This document shows positions 61,817 through 64,000 of a stretch of DNA of 64,000 bases, one piece after another; position 1 is the stretch's first letter; every line of letters starts with the position of its first letter. The position numbers were made by a program, and so were the translations under genes. The DNA is from Bacteroidia bacterium. GTDB taxonomy: Bacteria > Bacteroidota > Bacteroidia > CAIKAF01. The stretch lies in contig JACVCJ010000001.1 in assembly GCA_016742095.1 (NCBI GenBank), positions 124,001 to 188,000 of the forward strand, given 5' to 3'. The notes under the pieces were generated by a model that worked only from the letters and a program-made list of their open reading frames with translations, did no database searches and was not told the origin of the DNA.

Positions 61817-63442
61817 TCAGTTCCGGATCAGTTTTTGAAAATGAATACCGTTCTGGGTATACAGGCGTACCTGGTACATGCCGGGAGAGAGCGCACGTAT
61901 GTCCAGTTCCGTACCGGGATCTTGCTCCAGGTAGACCGTTTGTCCCTGCATGGAAATGATCTCCGCTTTTTGCAGCGGCAGTTCGCTCTTTATAAAAACA
62001 TAGGCAGAAGAAGGGTTCGGATAAAGCGTTATGGACGGCTGTATACCGGTTTCTTCCTGGCCCAGTTCGCAGAGCATAAGCGCCGTAAAGCCAGATAACG
62101 TATATACATCGTCGGTTTTCTGGATCAGGGTAAGCGAAGGCCCGGTAGATTGTATCCCGCCGCCCTGGGGCAGTGCGGTGCCGCTGAATTTACCGATGAG
62201 CGGGTAACTGCTGTTGGGCCCGTCGTAGATATAGAGAAAATCGAAACCCGGTTCAAAATTAAATTCAGTGAACGTAAGCTTTATATTTTCGGCAAAAGAA
62301 GGGGAAATGACCAGGGTCCCGTTGGTATTATCGCTGTAATTATTTTTTTTACCGTTATCCATAATTACGCCGTTGCAGTAATAAGTCTCTACACGGGAGC
62401 CTGAAACCGGCATCAGTATGGTGTCACAGACGGGTGAGAGTGCTACATGAATATACGAATTACGTACCAGTGTATCGGTACCTGCTGAATTTCCGGCGAT
62501 GAGGCGTACACTGAACACCCCGCTCTGCTGGTACTGGTGTCCCGGACTTTCGAGCGTAGAGCCGGTACCATCGCCGAAATCCCAGATGTAGTAGGCCGGG
62601 TTGTTGAGCGATGTATTGGTAAACGATACAAAACCATTGCAGGAAACCTGGTTCTCTTCGGGCGAGAAAAATCCGGCCACGGGTTTATCCGGCGCGGGCA
62701 CGATGCGCACGCGGTAAAGCTCGGTCTGTCCGAACTGCGGTGTGGAACAGGGCAGGGGCTGCGAGCCGGAAAAATCGGAACTCACCAGCATCAGCAGCGG
62801 CGTATGGTAGACGGAAGCCACCGGTACCGTTACCAGTGTGGATACACTTACACTGTTATCTGCACTGAAGAACAGCTCGGCCGGGTGTTCGAGCGTACCG
62901 TTGTTATTCAGATCGATCCATATACGATGATCCTGCGGAAGTGCCGTGTTTGAACTGATCTGCAGCGGTACGGAACTGCCTTCGGCCAGGTCGGGAAGGG
63001 GCAGGCAGGAAAAATCACGGAAGCCCTCGGCCCCATCGGTACTGCTGTGCGTAAAACCGTTCAGTGAAAAGGAGCTTATGCCATACCCGCAGCAATATAC
63101 GCTGCTGCCCTGTACACAGGAAGGCAAAGGCAGCCCGGAAGGTGTGTAGTGTATATAGTTTACACGGGAAACAGAATCGTAACTTCCGCCGCTGTATCGA
63201 TAGAGTGTAATTGTATACACTCCGGCAGCCGGATAGCTGTATGCAGATTGCAGTCCGGCGGTACGGGCGCCGTTGCCCCAGTTCCAGACAAGGGAGTCGT
63301 AACTGCCTGTTCCCGTATACTGTATGTGGACTTTCCCGTCGCAGGTAAGGCTGTCCGGCGAATAAAAAACACCCTGTGCCCGCATCAGGGAAACCGGCAG
63401 GAACAGGCACAGCAAAAGCGTGAGAAGTGGTGTATTTTTCAT
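61817..63442 (-). CDS. T9SS type A secreted protein with PKD, GEVED-like and CUB domains
   Basis: 541 residues from the ATG at 63442 (MKNTPLLTLLLCLFLPVSLM); a longer frame to 63619 precedes the signal peptide and was rejected. Signal cleavage is near MRA|Q. PKD 1 (about 25-100; WNWGNGARTAGLQSAYSYPA) is followed by a GEVED-like domain (IWIDLNNNGTLEHPAELFFS), PKD 2 (WDFGDGTGSTLESPGHQYQ) and a CUB domain (about 355-460; NGTLVISPSFAENIKLTFTE then FLYIYDGPNSSYPLIGKF). The T9SS type A domain starts ITLYPNPSSAYVFIKSE. First gene of the pair with the type-B protein; the two may act together at the surface. Confidence 0.92.
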   Translation of the reverse strand: MKNTPLLTLLLCLFLPVSLMRAQGVFYSPDSLTCDGKVHIQYTGTGSYDSLVWNWGNGARTAGLQSAYSYPAAGVYTITLYRYSGGSYDSVSRVNYIHYTPSGLPLPSCVQGSSVYCCGYGISSFSLNGFTHSSTDGAEGFRDFSCLPLPDLAEGSSVPLQISSNTALPQDHRIWIDLNNNGTLEHPAELFFSADNSVSVSTLVTVPVASVYHTPLLMLVSSDFSGSQPLPCSTPQFGQTELYRVRIVPAPDKPVAGFFSPEENQVSCNGFVSFTNTSLNNPAYYIWDFGDGTGSTLESPGHQYQQSGVFSVRLIAGNSAGTDTLVRNSYIHVALSPVCDTILMPVSGSRVETYYCNGVIMDNGKKNNYSDNTNGTLVISPSFAENIKLTFTEFNFEPGFDFLYIYDGPNSSYPLIGKFSGTALPQGGGIQSTGPSLTLIQKTDDVYTLSGFTALMLCELGQEETGIQPSITLYPNPSSAYVFIKSELPLQKAEIISMQGQTVYLEQDPGTELDIRALSPGMYQVRLYTQNGIHFQKLIRN

Positions 63443-63746
63443 CTCGGGAATTGCGTGTAAATATACAATAAGGAACGTCTCCGGCCGGAGTTTTGAGATA
63501 GACCTGCTTAAAAAAATATGCCGGGTGATCAATTTTATATTGTAAGTATTTGATTTTGTGAATGAAATGACGCTTCGTCTACACAGGTGTACAGGGTTGT
63601 ATAAAAAAATATTTTCCAATAGAAAAATCTATACTTTTAATAAAATATTTTACTGTAATTCAGTAGGTTATATGCCACTGTCTATTTTATTTCAGGGGCT
63701 GGATAAAAGCTATGTGTTTATATTCTATTTTTGAAACTGAATTCTT
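63443..63746. other. 304-nt A/T-rich divergent intergenic region
   Basis: Between the leftward gene at 63442 and the rightward partial gene. It holds a perfect 12-bp palindrome CTCCGGCCGGAG (63479-63490) and long A/T stretches. On the minus strand TATATTTA, one mismatch from a -7 box, lies near 63455. The clear rightward -7 box is at 63726-63733. No gene recognised. Confidence 0.5.
63726..63733 (+). promoter_or_regulatory. -7 box of the last gene
   Basis: A perfect TATTTTTG ending 13 nt before the ATG at 63747. No TTTG at the standard distance. Confidence 0.5.
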
Positions 63747-64000
63747 ATGACACCCTGCATCCGCTTCTGCGCCCTGTTCTTCCTGTTCGCCCTTTTCGGG
63801 GCGACGCGTCTGCGCGCGCAGATCATGGTAACTCCCAAATGCAACGAAAGTAATGTTCAGCAGACCGGCGACCTGTTCCCTGTAGAGATCAATAACTCGG
63901 GCGGAGCCGTACAGGTGCGCCTGCTGATGGAAGTTACCCAAGACGGAGAAACTGTAGGCAGTGGCCAGAGCAGTGTGGTGCAGCTGCCTTCGGGCGTGTA
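63747..64000 (+). CDS. secreted protein, 5' part only
   Basis: 84 complete codons from the ATG at 63747, running off the window. Signal peptide about 1-24 (LRA|Q), then IMVTPKCNESNVQQTGDLFP and VEINNSGGAVQVRLLMEVTQ, a beta-strand pattern like an Ig or CARDB-type domain. No motif fixes a function. It may be another T9SS cargo, but its C-terminus is outside the window. Confidence 0.75.
   Translation, partial: MTPCIRFCALFFLFALFGATRLRAQIMVTPKCNESNVQQTGDLFPVEINNSGGAVQVRLLMEVTQDGETVGSGQSSVVQLPSGV

Noticed and set aside
63443-63619. N-terminal extension of the CUB/PKD protein to 63619
   Set aside because: A standard signal peptide begins at 63442; the extension is A/T-rich intergenic sequence with no domain.

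Overview
The window is a chromosomal segment of a Bacteroidota bacterium, most likely from the Chitinophagales/Sphingobacteriales side of the phylum (this finer placement is inference). Four things support the phylum. Many secreted proteins carry type IX secretion (T9SS) C-terminal sorting domains of type A or type B. Upstream regions repeatedly show the phylum's promoter form TTTG-N17-21-TAnnTTTG. Start codons generally lack Shine-Dalgarno sequences. SecD and SecF are fused, and L36 is the cysteine-poor, zinc-free form. No tRNA, rRNA, CRISPR array, insertion sequence or prophage was recognised.

Layout. 1-133 holds the start of a leftward alkyltransferase-like gene, divergent from hppA (206-2440, membrane pyrophosphatase). 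2584-16919 is the full S10-spc-alpha ribosomal protein supercluster, from rpsJ to rplQ with secY, infA and rpoA. It is interrupted only at the secY-infA junction, where adk and map are absent and a new promoter with a ~180-nt leader sits. A strong terminator closes it, followed by carA (pyrimidine/arginine synthesis). 18094-22194 has two tandem trypsin/lysyl-endopeptidase-like T9SS exoproteases. 22245-23965 is a leftward three-gene envelope operon: coiled-coil membrane protein, DUF4296-like lipoprotein, cytochrome c'-like lipoprotein. A leftward FG-GAP T9SS protein (24044-26278) is divergent from secDF. tatA and a PorE-like OmpA/TPR/propeller protein follow, so general secretion, Tat and a probable T9SS part lie together. 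32027-35110 is purM-prfA-pyrF. 35209-37112 holds two tandem T9SS proteins of unknown function. 37667-43099 is a surface-glycan-type region: GtrA flippase, FkbM methyltransferases, a GT-C glycosyltransferase and a methyltransferase-GT2 fusion.

43172-46657 is a leftward TonB receptor plus T9SS lipocalin/PCMD-like partner. 46858-51960 has a small secreted protein and two large paralogous type-B T9SS adhesin-like proteins. 52031-55144 is a three-gene metal-handling module: HYC_CC_PP-like Cys-rich protein, TonB receptor with a Cys pair in its plug, and HMA-domain lipoprotein. punA follows. 56311-58815 is a T9SS protein built from a 219-bp/73-residue tandem repeat. 59167-63442 is a leftward pair of T9SS proteins, and a secreted protein runs off the right end.

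Together, the housekeeping half makes ribosomes, RNA polymerase alpha, translocons and nucleotides. The accessory half is dominated by proteins exported through Sec and T9SS and by outer-membrane receptors. Cargo genes occur in tandem paralogous pairs three separate times. The best candidate for an under-described system is the Cys-rich protein/TonB receptor/HMA lipoprotein module.
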